Of a DNA stretch of 64,000 nucleotides, positions 37,867-46,048 are shown piece after piece. The DNA is from Microbacterium timonense. GTDB lineage: Bacteria; Actinomycetota; Actinomycetes; Actinomycetales; Microbacteriaceae. The notes below the pieces were generated by a model, which was not told the DNA's origin, did not search any database, and saw nothing but the letters and a program-made list of their open reading frames with translations. Location: NCBI RefSeq assembly GCF_900292075.1, contig NZ_OLMV01000003.1, forward strand, positions 62,001-126,000, read 5' to 3'. The first letter of the stretch is position 1, and each line of letters begins with the position of its first letter. The translations under genes and the position numbers were made by a program.

Positions 37867-38979
37867 TCAGCTCCAGACGTCGGCGGCGATGTCGACCACC
37901 TCGCGCACCTTCGCCCACTGCTCGGCCTCGGTGAGCACGTTGCCCTCCTCGGTCGAGGCGAAGCCGCACTGCGGGCTCAGCGCCAGCTGGTCGAGAGGGG
38001 CGAACCGGGATGCCTCGTCGATGCGGTGCTTGACGGCATCCACGTTCTCCAGCTCACCGGTCTTCGACGTGATGAGGCCGAGCACCACCGTCTTGTCGCC
38101 CTCGGGCAGGAACCGCAAGGGCTCGAAGCCGCCGGCGCGCTCGCTGTCGTACTCGAGGAAGTAGCCGTCGTACGCGGTGTTGCCCAGCAGCTGCTCGGCG
38201 ACCGGCTCGTATCCGCCCGACGAGATCCAGGTGGAGCGGAAGTTCCCGCGGCACACGTGCGTCGTCACGACGAGGTCGTCGGGCTTGCCGTCGAGGATGC
38301 GGTTGAGGATGCCGGCGTACCGCTCGGCGATGCCGTCGGTGTGGATGCCGCGCTCCCGCGCCTTCTCGAGTTCGACGTCCGAGCACAGGTACGCCCAGGC
38401 CGTGTCGTCGAACTGCAGGTACCGAGCCCCGGCATCGTAGAACGCGGCGACCGCATCGCGGTACGCCTGCACGAGGTCGTCGACGATGTCGTCGCGGCCG
38501 CCGTACGCCGACTCGGCGATGTGCCCCGGCTCGAGCCGGAAGTCCAGCACGGTCGGCGCCGGGATGCTGAACTTCGGCACCGCACCGGTCGTGCGCTCGA
38601 GCAGGCTCTTGAGCGAGCGGAAGTGGTCGAGGAAGGGGTGCGTGTCGCTGAAGCCGATCTTGCCGCTGACCTCGATGCCGCGAGGCTTGGTCTGTACGCC
38701 CTGGAACTGGATGCCGTGGTCCAGCTCGACGATGTCCACGCCGTCGAGGAACCCGAAGAAGTCGAAGTGCCACCACGAGCGGCGGAACTCGCCGTCGGTG
38801 GCGAGCTTCAGGCCGGCGTCGGCCTCCTGGACGACGAGCTCGGCGATCGCGGTGTCTTCGGCGACGCGCAAGGCCTCGGCGTCGATCTGACCGGAGGCGA
38901 ATCGGCGGCGAGCCTCGGCGAGCTCGGCGGGACGGAGGAAGCTGCCGACGATGTCGGCGCGGAACGGCGGGGTTGACAC
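37867..38979 (-). CDS. Cobalamin-independent methionine synthase-like protein (MetE C-terminal-domain family)
   Basis: A 370-residue single-domain relative of the catalytic half of MetE (UROD/MetE-like barrel): RADIVGSFLRPAEL at the start, ATDGEFRRSWWHFDFF, YLQFDDTAWAYLC, the zinc-ligand region VVTTHVCRGN, and LGLITSKTGELENVD with LSPQCGF near the end. These core-MetE proteins move a methyl group to a thiol and carry Zn on His/Cys/Glu. Full MetE is about 760 residues and lies elsewhere in typical genomes. Convergent with the dioxygenase gene, it could use methyl groups released by the LigM-like enzymes, offering an alternative to the metF-purU oxidation route. Confidence 0.85.
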   Translation of the reverse strand: MSTPPFRADIVGSFLRPAELAEARRRFASGQIDAEALRVAEDTAIAELVVQEADAGLKLATDGEFRRSWWHFDFFGFLDGVDIVELDHGIQFQGVQTKPRGIEVSGKIGFSDTHPFLDHFRSLKSLLERTTGAVPKFSIPAPTVLDFRLEPGHIAESAYGGRDDIVDDLVQAYRDAVAAFYDAGARYLQFDDTAWAYLCSDVELEKARERGIHTDGIAERYAGILNRILDGKPDDLVVTTHVCRGNFRSTWISSGGYEPVAEQLLGNTAYDGYFLEYDSERAGGFEPLRFLPEGDKTVVLGLITSKTGELENVDAVKHRIDEASRFAPLDQLALSPQCGFASTEEGNVLTEAEQWAKVREVVDIAADVWS

Positions 38980-39084
38980 CCTTGCGAGGGTAGTCGATCC
39001 CTCCCCGCCATAGGCACCCGCCGGTCACCCGACGTCATCGTCCGTGAGACCTGATCGCATTCGGCGTTCACCCGGCGTCATCCA

Positions 39085-39157
39085 CCGCGAGACTTCATCG
39101 GAGCGCCGAGACTTCGGTCTCCGGGCGCAGTCTCGGCGCTCGGTTGAAGTCTCGCGG
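39085..39157. repeat. 73-bp palindromic element, family 2 (copy 2)
   Basis: CCGCGAGACTTCA...GTCTCGCGG with internal GCGCCGAGACT / AGTCTCGGCGC, the same length as the copy at 10696-10768. It lies in the 261-bp gap between the metE-like and beta-lactamase-like genes. Confidence 0.78.
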
Positions 39158-39240
39158 TCCTGCGAAGGCCGGGGGGCGGACAAGGCCGGGGCGGGCGGCC
39201 GGGCAGGGCGACGCAGGCCGAAGGCCCCCGGGTCAGCGGG

Positions 39241-40158
39241 TCAGAAGACGTACTCCATCAAGTCGGTGCCGAGCACGCGGAAGGCGTCGTGCGCGCGGAG
39301 CCGGTGCGAGATCGAGAGGTCGTCGAAGCACACGATGAGCGCGTACGAGACGCCGGCGCGCGGCCCGGCGAGCACGCCGGCTTCGACGCGGATGCCGGCA
39401 TCCCGGCCCGTCTTGTTGATGAAGAGCAGCCCGTGCTCGTCGTTCTCGTGCGAGAACGGGTCGAGGCCGGTCGCGGATGCCACGAGCGACAGGTCGTGGT
39501 TGAAGCTCAGCCACTCCGCGACCTGGGCGCTGACGCTGGGCGAGACGACCTGCGAGTTCACGAGCGCGGCGAACACCTCGGCCAGCTCGCGGGCCGAGCC
39601 GAGGGCGAAGTGCGGGGCGTCGTCGGGTCCTCGCTCGTCGCGGAACAGGTCCAGCAGCGCCGAGCGCGACAGGCCGAGCTCTTCGATGCGCGCACGGACG
39701 GCCGGCAGACCCACCCGTGCCAGCAGCGCGTTCGCGGCGAGCGCGTCGCCCGTCGCGGCGGTGAGCACGGCGAGGTCCGACAGCGGCAGCGCGGGCGCCT
39801 TGAGGTGCTGCCACACTCCGCCGACGGTGACCGGGTCCACCCGCGAGCGGTCGATGATCTCCAGCGGATCCAGGCGCCCGGCTTCGAAGCCGGCTGCCAC
39901 CTCGATGAGCAGCGGCACGACTCCGAGCCCCGCGACCGGAAGCGTCACGAAGTCGTCGCCGGCCAGCACCGAGGTGCCGCGGTCGAGGTCGGTGATACGG
40001 ACCGAGATCTTGGCGCCGGATGCCGCCAGGTCGTCGAGCGCCTTCAGCGTCGACGTGAACGACCGACGCCCGGCCGCCGCCCTCCGCGGCAGCCGTCGGC
40101 TGGTGCTCCGTCGCGCCCCCCGCAGCGACTCGGCATCCCTTCTGGGCTCCATGCCCAC
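39241..40158 (-). CDS. Class A beta-lactamase-fold protein lacking the catalytic Ser/Lys
   Basis: A 305-residue protein (or 303 from the ATG at 40152) with the class A beta-lactamase fold pattern. FVTLPVAGLGVVPLLIEV aligns with the family's FPAASVIKLPLL, so the nucleophile Ser is Gly (about 77) and its Lys is Val (about 80). The SDN triad reads TGDALAAN. The KTG motif survives in LFINKTGRDAGIRVEAGVL. It has no signal peptide, so it is likely cytoplasmic. It is therefore probably not a penicillin hydrolase; a binding, scaffold or sensory role is possible. Confident about the fold, not about function. Confidence 0.72.
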   Translation of the reverse strand: MGMEPRRDAESLRGARRSTSRRLPRRAAAGRRSFTSTLKALDDLAASGAKISVRITDLDRGTSVLAGDDFVTLPVAGLGVVPLLIEVAAGFEAGRLDPLEIIDRSRVDPVTVGGVWQHLKAPALPLSDLAVLTAATGDALAANALLARVGLPAVRARIEELGLSRSALLDLFRDERGPDDAPHFALGSARELAEVFAALVNSQVVSPSVSAQVAEWLSFNHDLSLVASATGLDPFSHENDEHGLLFINKTGRDAGIRVEAGVLAGPRAGVSYALIVCFDDLSISHRLRAHDAFRVLGTDLMEYVF

Positions 40159-40216
40159 GGAGCATCCCTTCCGTGTGTATCCGTTGCGGGGCGTCAGGAC
40201 CGCACGCGGCCTGTCC

Positions 40217-42198
40217 TCACCAGATGGTGACGCGCTGGTCCTCGTCCAGCCAGAGCGCGTCCGACGGCGTCACCTCGAATGCATCGTAGAACGCATCGAT
40301 GTTGCGCACGATCTGGTTGCAGCGGAACTCGTTCGGCGAGTGCGGGTCGATGGTCAGCAGGCGGATGGTCTCGGCATCCCGGCCCTTCTGCTGCCAGATC
40401 TGTCCCCAGCTCAGCAGCAGCCGCTGGATGCCGGTGAACCCGTCGATCACCGGCGGCTCCACCGGCTCGCCGGCCGGCGTGGTTCCAAGCGACAGCTCGT
40501 ACGCCTTGATCGCGATGCCCAGACCGCCCAGATCGCCGATGTTCTCGCCGATCGTGAGGGCGCCGTTGACGTGGTGCTCCTCGGCCAGGCCCTGCGGCAC
40601 GAGGGCATCGAACTGCGCGATGAGGTTCTTGGTGCGCTCTTCGAAGGCTGCGCGGTCCTCGTCGGTCCACCAGTCGCGAAGCGACCCGTCGCCGTCGAAG
40701 CGGCTGCCCTGGTCGTCGAAGCCGTGCCCGATCTCGTGACCGATGACCGCGCCGATGCCGCCGTAGTTGGCAGCCGCATCGCGCTCGGCGTCGAAGAACG
40801 GGTACTGCAGGATCGCCGCGGGGAACACGATCTCGTTCATCAGCGGGTTGTAGTACGCGTTGACCGTCTGCGGCGTCATGAACCACTCGTCGCGGTCGAT
40901 CGGCTGCCCCACCTTGGCGAGCTGGCGGTCGTGCTCCCACACGTGCGCGCGGCGCACATTGCCGACCAGGTCGGCCGGGTCGATCTCGAGGGTGGAATAG
41001 TCCTTCCACTTCACCGGGTACCCGATCTTCGGTGTGAAGGAGTCCAGCTTGGCCAGCGCGCGCTCGCGGGTCTCGGGCGTCATCCACTCCAGCTGCGAGA
41101 TGCTCTGCCGGTAGGCCTCGATGAGGTTCGCGACCAGCTCGTCCATCGCCTCCTTCGCGGCGGGCGGGAAGTGCCGCTCGACATAGACCTTGCCGATCGC
41201 CTCGCCCATGGCGGCCTCGGTGAGGCTCACGCCGCGCTTCCAGCGCTCGCGGTTGACGGGAACGCCGGTGAGCTGGGTGCCGTAGAACCCGAAGTTCTCG
41301 GCGACGAACTCGTCGGAGAGGAACGGGGCGGCCGAGTGCACGACCGCGAACCGCAGCCACGCCTTCCAGTCCTCGAGGCGGTCTTCGACCAGCAGCAGGC
41401 CGAGGCCCTCGAAGAAGCTCGGCTGGTAGACGTTGATCTCGGCGAACGCCTCGCCGTGCTCCGGCGCCGCGCCGTCGCGCCACGGCGTCAGGTCGACGCC
41501 GACGAGCTCCTGCACCTCGTCCCACGTCTTCAGGTTGTACGTCTTGACGGCGTCACGGCTGGCGACGTTGTCCCAGTGGTGGGTGGCAAGCTCCGTCTCG
41601 AGGGCGACGATGCGATCGGCGGATGCCTCGGCCTCGGCCACGCCCGCCAGTTCGAGGATCCGCTGCACGTGCGTGCGGAACGCGATGCGCGTCTCCTGGA
41701 AGTTGTCGAGGCGGTAGTAGCTCTCGTCGGGAAGGGACAGCCCGCCCTGGATGAAGAACGGCACGTAGCGCTGCGGGTTGCCCGGGTCGGGCTCGATGTA
41801 GAGGTGGATCAGCGCCGCCACGCCGTCGCGCTCGAACTCACCGACCGTCCGCAGGAATCCCGGGATGTCGGCGATGGCGTCGACGCGGGCCAGCACGTCC
41901 GCGAGCGGCGCGGCGCCCAGCTCGGCGATGCGCTCGGTGTCCATGAAGCTCGTGTAGAGGTCGCCGATCTTGCGGGCCTCGGTGCCGGGCTCGGCCTGCT
42001 GGGACTCCTCGACGATGGCGTGCACGTCCTTCTCGGCCTGCTCCGCGATGAGGTGGAACGACCCCCAGCGCGCCTTGTCGTCGGGGATCTCGGTGCGCTC
42101 GAGCCATGCGCCGTTGACGTGGCGGAAGAGGTCGTCCTGGGGTCGGATCTCGGCGCTGAGCTCATCGAGCGCGAGACCGGAGCGGGGGCGTCGGTCAT
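40217..42198 (-). CDS. M13-family (neprilysin-like) zinc metallopeptidase with an apparent 1-nt frameshift near the start
   Basis: A roughly 660-residue M13 peptidase. The zinc motif is VIGHEIGHGFDD, the third ligand region GENIGDLGGLGIA, and NAYYNPLMNEIVFPAAIL precedes it, all as in PepO/neprilysin. The main frame runs 40217-42187 and includes the conserved DDLFRHVNGAWLERT near the N-terminus, but that frame has no start codon before residue VHAIVEES at 42025. The natural start ATG 42198 (MTDAP) is in another frame. Adding one G to the G5 run at 42184-42188 joins them as MTDAPRSGLALDEL. Either a sequencing error or a real frameshift; starting at GTG 42025 would drop a conserved part. Confidence 0.85.
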
Positions 42199-42290
42199 GC
42201 GTTCCAGGTTAGTCGCCACCGGCTGTGCGCCGGTTCCGTCGTCCCGCCGGACATCCCCTCCCGTCCCTCCCGTCCGCCGCGCCCTCCCAG

Positions 42291-42374
42291 CGCGAACATG
42301 CTCCTCCCAGCCCGAGCATGCCCTTCCCGGCCCTCCGAGCCGCGCATGCCCCTCCCACCCCGAGCGTGCCACGG
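42291..42374. repeat. Degenerate 20-bp direct repeats
   Basis: Four degenerate units of the type CCCGAGCATGCCCTTCCCGG lie between the divergent M13 peptidase and MATE genes. Each has a (G/A)CATG or GCGTG core and a C-rich CTCCCA part. Function unknown; could be regulator half-sites. Confidence 0.5.
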
Positions 42375-42428
42375 GCCTGGTCGCGACAGCACGGGCATGG
42401 TCGGCGGCCGCACGTCGGCGGGGCCTCC

Positions 42429-42434
42429 TAGGCT
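42429..42434 (+). promoter_or_regulatory. -10 element (TAGGCT) of the MATE gene
   Basis: TAGGCT is exactly 6 nt before GTG 42441, so a leaderless message is likely. The CGGAGG in between is too close to the start to act as a Shine-Dalgarno sequence. Confidence 0.45.
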
Positions 42435-42440
42435 CGGAGG

Positions 42441-43766
42441 GTGACGAGCACCCGCGACACCCTGAACCGCGACATCCTGCGGCTCGCGGTGCCGGCGCTG
42501 GGCGCCCTCGTGGCCGAGCCGCTCTTCCTCATCGTCGATTCCGCGCTGGTCGGCCATCTCGGGGTCGAGCCGCTCGCGGGACTGGGCATCGCGTCCGCCG
42601 TGCTGCAGACGATCGTCGGACTCATGGTGTTCCTGGCCTACTCCACGACGCCGGCGGTGGCTCGCCGGTTCGGGGCCGGCGATCCCTCCCGCGCGGTGTC
42701 GGTCGGCATCGACGGCATGTGGCTGGCGCTCGGCATCGGCGCGGTGCTCGCCCTTGTCGGATACCTGACGACCCCGCTGCTGATCGGTCTCTTCGGGGCC
42801 GATCCCGCAGTCGCGGCGCAGGCCGAGACGTACCTGGGCATCTCGATGTGGGGGCTTCCGGCCATGCTCGTGGTGTTCGCCGCCACCGGCCTGCTGCGCG
42901 GCATGCAAGACACCGTGACCCCGCTGTGGATCGCGGGACTGGGTTTCGCCGCGAACGCCCTGCTCAACTGGGTCTTCATCTACGTGTTCGGCTGGGGGAT
43001 CGCGGGCTCCGCGGTCGGCACGGTCGTCGCGCAGTGGGGCATGGTGGCCGCGTACGTCGCGGTGGTGGGGCGTCTCGCGCGCCGGCACGAGGCATCCGTC
43101 CGACCGCAGCGCGACGGCGTGCGGGGCTCCGCTCGCGCGGGCGGCTGGCTCTTCCTGCGCACCGTCTCGCTGCGGATCGCTCTCCTGGCGACCGTGGCGG
43201 TCGCGACGGGCCTCGGCACCGCGGAGCTCGCGGGCTGGCAGGTCGCCTTCACCATCTTCTCGACGGCGGCCTTCGCGCTGGATGCCCTCGCCATCGCCGC
43301 GCAGGCGCTCGTCGGCAAGGGCCTCGGCGCCGAGGACACGCCCCTGGTACACCGTGTCCTCGGCCGCACGGTGGCGTGGGGCGCATGGTTCGGGGTCGTC
43401 GTCGGCGGCGTGATCGGCGCACTGTCGGGCGTCATCGGACTGCTGTTCACCGGCGACGCCGGCATCGCGGTGCTCGTGCAGCCGGCGCTCATCGTGCTGG
43501 CCGTCGCCCAGCCGGTCTGCGGCATCGTGTTCGTGCTCGACGGCGTGCTCATCGGTGCCGGCGACGCGCGTTACCTCGCGATCGTCGGCGTACTCAACCT
43601 CGTCCCCTTCATCCCCGCTCTCGTTCTCGTCGCGGTGCTGCACCCGGTCGGCGCCGCGGGCTTGGCGTGGCTCGCGGTCGCCTTCTTCGGTGTCTACATG
43701 CTCGCCCGGCTGCTCACCCTCGGCTGGCGGGTGCGAGGGTCGGCCTGGATGACGGTCGGCGTCTGA
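42441..43766 (+). CDS. MATE-family efflux transporter (DinF-like)
   Basis: A 441-residue membrane protein with about 12 helices and two MatE repeats: LNRDILRLAVPALGALVAEPLFLIVDSALVGHLG opens repeat 1 (family hallmark), and ARAGGWLFLRTVSLRIALL opens repeat 2. AFALDALAIAAQALVGKGLG is typical of the DinF branch. These antiporters use H+ or Na+ gradients to expel cationic drugs. Starts at GTG 42441. Confidence 0.92.
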   Translation: MTSTRDTLNRDILRLAVPALGALVAEPLFLIVDSALVGHLGVEPLAGLGIASAVLQTIVGLMVFLAYSTTPAVARRFGAGDPSRAVSVGIDGMWLALGIGAVLALVGYLTTPLLIGLFGADPAVAAQAETYLGISMWGLPAMLVVFAATGLLRGMQDTVTPLWIAGLGFAANALLNWVFIYVFGWGIAGSAVGTVVAQWGMVAAYVAVVGRLARRHEASVRPQRDGVRGSARAGGWLFLRTVSLRIALLATVAVATGLGTAELAGWQVAFTIFSTAAFALDALAIAAQALVGKGLGAEDTPLVHRVLGRTVAWGAWFGVVVGGVIGALSGVIGLLFTGDAGIAVLVQPALIVLAVAQPVCGIVFVLDGVLIGAGDARYLAIVGVLNLVPFIPALVLVAVLHPVGAAGLAWLAVAFFGVYMLARLLTLGWRVRGSAWMTVGV

Positions 43767-43847
43767 CCCGCGGTTCGCGACTGGCCGTCACGGGCTGGTC
43801 CAAGAGCACGGCGACGGCTCGGCGACCCGTGACCCACGGACGGAGCC

Positions 43848-44495
43848 TCAGGCCCAGCGGCGGCACCACTCGTACATGACGACCGCCGCGGCGGCGCTCG
43901 CATTGATCGACCGGGTCGACCCGTACTGTCGGATCTCGACGACACCGGATGCCGCGGCCAGCGCCTCCGGCGACAGCCCCGGCCCCTCCTGACCGAACAG
44001 CAGCACGCACGCCCGGGGCAGGTCGGCGTCGGGCAGCGGCATCGAGCCGGGCACGTTGTCGATCGCGAGGACCGGAAGGCCCGCGGCATCCGCCCACTCG
44101 GCGAACGCCTCGACGGTCTCGTGGTGGCGGACGTGCTGATACCTGTCGGTGACCATCGCGCCGCGGCGGTTCCAGCGCCGCTTGCCGATGATGTGCACCT
44201 CGGCGGCGAGGAAGGCGTTTGCGCTGCGCACGATGGAGCCGATGTTCATGTCGTGCTGCCAGTTCTCGATCGCGACGTGGAACGGGTGCCGCCGGGTGTC
44301 GAGGTCGGCGACGATGGCGTCCATCGTCCAGTACCGGTACGCGTCCACGACGTTGCGCGCATCGCCGTGCGCGAGCAGCTCGCGGTCGTACCGCGGGTCA
44401 TCCGGCCACGCGGACGGCCCGCCCGGCCACGGACCCACTCCCACCGGAAGCGTCCGCTCACCCTGCTCCGGCGGGGAGGCGTCTGGCGGGTTCAC
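43848..44495 (-). CDS. TrmH/SpoU-family RNA methyltransferase
   Basis: A 215-residue SPOUT-class protein with all three SpoU motifs: NIGSIVRSANAF (motif 1), LLFGQEGPGLS (motif 2) and YGSTRSINASAAAAVVMYEW (motif 3), forming the trefoil-knot AdoMet site at the C-terminus. It probably 2'-O-methylates a tRNA or rRNA nucleotide. The N-terminal RNA-binding extension is short. GTG or ATG start near 44495; convergent with the MATE gene and divergent from mntH. Confidence 0.9.
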   Translation of the reverse strand: MNPPDASPPEQGERTLPVGVGPWPGGPSAWPDDPRYDRELLAHGDARNVVDAYRYWTMDAIVADLDTRRHPFHVAIENWQHDMNIGSIVRSANAFLAAEVHIIGKRRWNRRGAMVTDRYQHVRHHETVEAFAEWADAAGLPVLAIDNVPGSMPLPDADLPRACVLLFGQEGPGLSPEALAAASGVVEIRQYGSTRSINASAAAAVVMYEWCRRWA

Positions 44496-44539
44496 CCCGC
44501 AAGGCTATCCCCCGGGGCCCGCCTCCAGCCGGAAGTACT

Positions 44540-44582
44540 TTTCGGCTAACCGAAAGATCGCTATGGTTTCGGTATGCCGAAA
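44540..44582 (+). promoter_or_regulatory. mntH promoter with two TTTCGG-N4-CCGAAA operators
   Basis: Two perfect-arm palindromes, 44540-44555 (TTTCGGCTAACCGAAA) and 44567-44582 (TTTCGGTATGCCGAAA), are 27 bp apart. The first overlaps the -35 position; the second contains the start codon. A -10 TATGGT (44562-44567) lies 6 nt before the ATG, so transcription should begin at the A of the ATG. The co-encoded MntR is the expected binder. Confidence 0.75.
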
Positions 44583-46025
44583 GCCGAGGTCGAAGATGCC
44601 CAGGTCGACACCCCCTCACGCCGCGCCGTGCGCGTCACCGGCCCAGGGCGACGCCAGGATGCCGCGACCGGCGGTGGCCGCCGACTGACACTTCCCCGGC
44701 TGGCGTGGCTGATCGGACCGGCACTCGTCGCCGGGGTCGCATACCTCGACCCGGGCAACGTGGCGAGCAACATGACCGCCGGCGCCCGCTACGGGTATCT
44801 GCTCGTGTGGGTCGTCGTGCTGGGGAACGTCATGGCGTGGCTCATCCAGTACCTGTCGGCCAAGCTGGGCATCGTCACGGGGCGGAGCCTGCCCGAGACC
44901 CTCGGCCGGCGCATCCACAACCGGTGGGGCCGGCGCGCCTATTGGCTGCAGGCCGAGCTCGTGGCGATGGCGACCGACATCGCCGAGGTGATCGGCGGGG
45001 CGGTGGCGCTCAACCTGCTGTTCGGCATCCCCTTGGTGTGGGGCGGCGCGATCACCGGAGCGGTGTCGATCGCGATGCTGCTCATTCAGTCCCGCCGCGG
45101 ACCGCGCACCTTCGAGTTCGTCGTGATCGGCCTGCTGCTGGTGATCGCCATCGGGTTCTCGTTCGGCGTGCTGGTGGCCCCTCCCGACCCGGCCGGGGTG
45201 GTGGGCGGGCTCGTGCCACGGTTCGAGGGCACCGACTCGGTGCTCCTGGCCGCCTCGATCCTCGGCGCCACGATCATGCCGCACGCGATCTACGCGCACA
45301 GCGCGCTGGCGCGGGATCGCTTCGCCCCCGCCGCACCCCAGTCGTCGAGCGGGCGAAGCGAGACGAATCCCCTCGAGCGCACAGCCGCGGGGTCTCCGAG
45401 CGCTTCGACACCCTCAGCAGCCTCAGTCGCCACCCCGGCGGACCCGACGCTCGCCGAGCTGCGCGGCATCCCGACCCGTCGCCTCCTGCGCGCGACGAGG
45501 TGGGACGTCACGATCGCGATGCTGATCGCCGGCACGGTGAACCTGTGCATCCTGCTGCTCGCGGCCGCCAACCTGGCCGGCGTTCCGGGCACCGACTCGC
45601 TGGAGGGCGCGTACACCGCGCTGTACGCGGGCCTCGGACCTCTCGTGGCGACGCTGTTCGCCGTCGGGCTGCTGGCCAGCGGGCTGGCGAGCACGTCGGT
45701 CGGGGCCTACGCGGGCGCCGAGATCATGCACGGGCTGCTGCACATCCGCGTTCCCCTCCTGGCGCGCCGGCTGGTCACGCTCATCCCGGCGCTCGTGATC
45801 CTCGCGATCGGCTTCGACCCGACGGTGGCCCTCGTGCTCAGCCAGGTGGTGCTGTCGTTCGGCATCCCGTTCGCGCTCATCCCGCTGGTGGCGCTGACGG
45901 CGAACCGCGAGGTGCTCGGCGGATTCCGCAACCGGGTGTGGACGACGGTCGCCGGCGTCGCGGCATCCGTGTTCCTCATCGCGCTGAACGGCCTGCTGCT
46001 GTATCTCGTGCTCACGGGCGCGTGA
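44574..46025 (+). CDS. mntH: Nramp-family divalent metal (Mn2+/Fe2+) transporter
   Basis: A 483-residue Nramp protein, about 50 longer than usual. Metal-site motifs YLDPGNVASNMTAGA (TM1) and ATIMPHAIYAHS (TM6) are intact. Proton-coupled Mn2+ uptake is the expected role. Between TM6 and TM7 the cytoplasmic loop carries about 45 extra Ser/Thr/Pro/Ala-rich residues (from APQSSSGRSETNPLERTAAG), encoded by a variant of the intergenic GTTGAGCGAG...GACGAAACG repeat. The ATG lies inside an operator palindrome. mntR follows 23 nt downstream. Confidence 0.94.
   Translation: MPKAEVEDAQVDTPSRRAVRVTGPGRRQDAATGGGRRLTLPRLAWLIGPALVAGVAYLDPGNVASNMTAGARYGYLLVWVVVLGNVMAWLIQYLSAKLGIVTGRSLPETLGRRIHNRWGRRAYWLQAELVAMATDIAEVIGGAVALNLLFGIPLVWGGAITGAVSIAMLLIQSRRGPRTFEFVVIGLLLVIAIGFSFGVLVAPPDPAGVVGGLVPRFEGTDSVLLAASILGATIMPHAIYAHSALARDRFAPAAPQSSSGRSETNPLERTAAGSPSASTPSAASVATPADPTLAELRGIPTRRLLRATRWDVTIAMLIAGTVNLCILLLAAANLAGVPGTDSLEGAYTALYAGLGPLVATLFAVGLLASGLASTSVGAYAGAEIMHGLLHIRVPLLARRLVTLIPALVILAIGFDPTVALVLSQVVLSFGIPFALIPLVALTANREVLGGFRNRVWTTVAGVAASVFLIALNGLLLYLVLTGA
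45336..45370 (+). repeat. Intergenic-type repeat copy inside the mntH coding sequence
   Basis: GTCGAGCGGGCGAAGCGAG, then ACGAATCCC, matches the GTTGAGCGAGCGAAGCGAGACGAAACG element seen in intergenic arrays. It is read through in frame as SSSGRSETNP, in the TM6-TM7 loop. Confidence 0.7.
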
Positions 46026-46036
46026 GGGGCGCCCGG

Positions 46037-46042
46037 TACCCT
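46037..46042 (+). promoter_or_regulatory. -10 element (TACCCT) for mntR
   Basis: TACCCT is 6 nt before GTG 46049 in the 23-nt gap after mntH. It suggests mntR also has its own leaderless transcript besides read-through from mntH. Confidence 0.45.
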
Positions 46043-46048
46043 GAAACG

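Noticed and set aside
39044..43879. A 1611-codon plus-strand open frame
   Set aside because: It is the antisense shadow of the beta-lactamase-like and M13 peptidase genes continued into the MATE region. Its translation is Arg/Gly/Asp-rich with no domain pattern, as expected in very GC-rich DNA.
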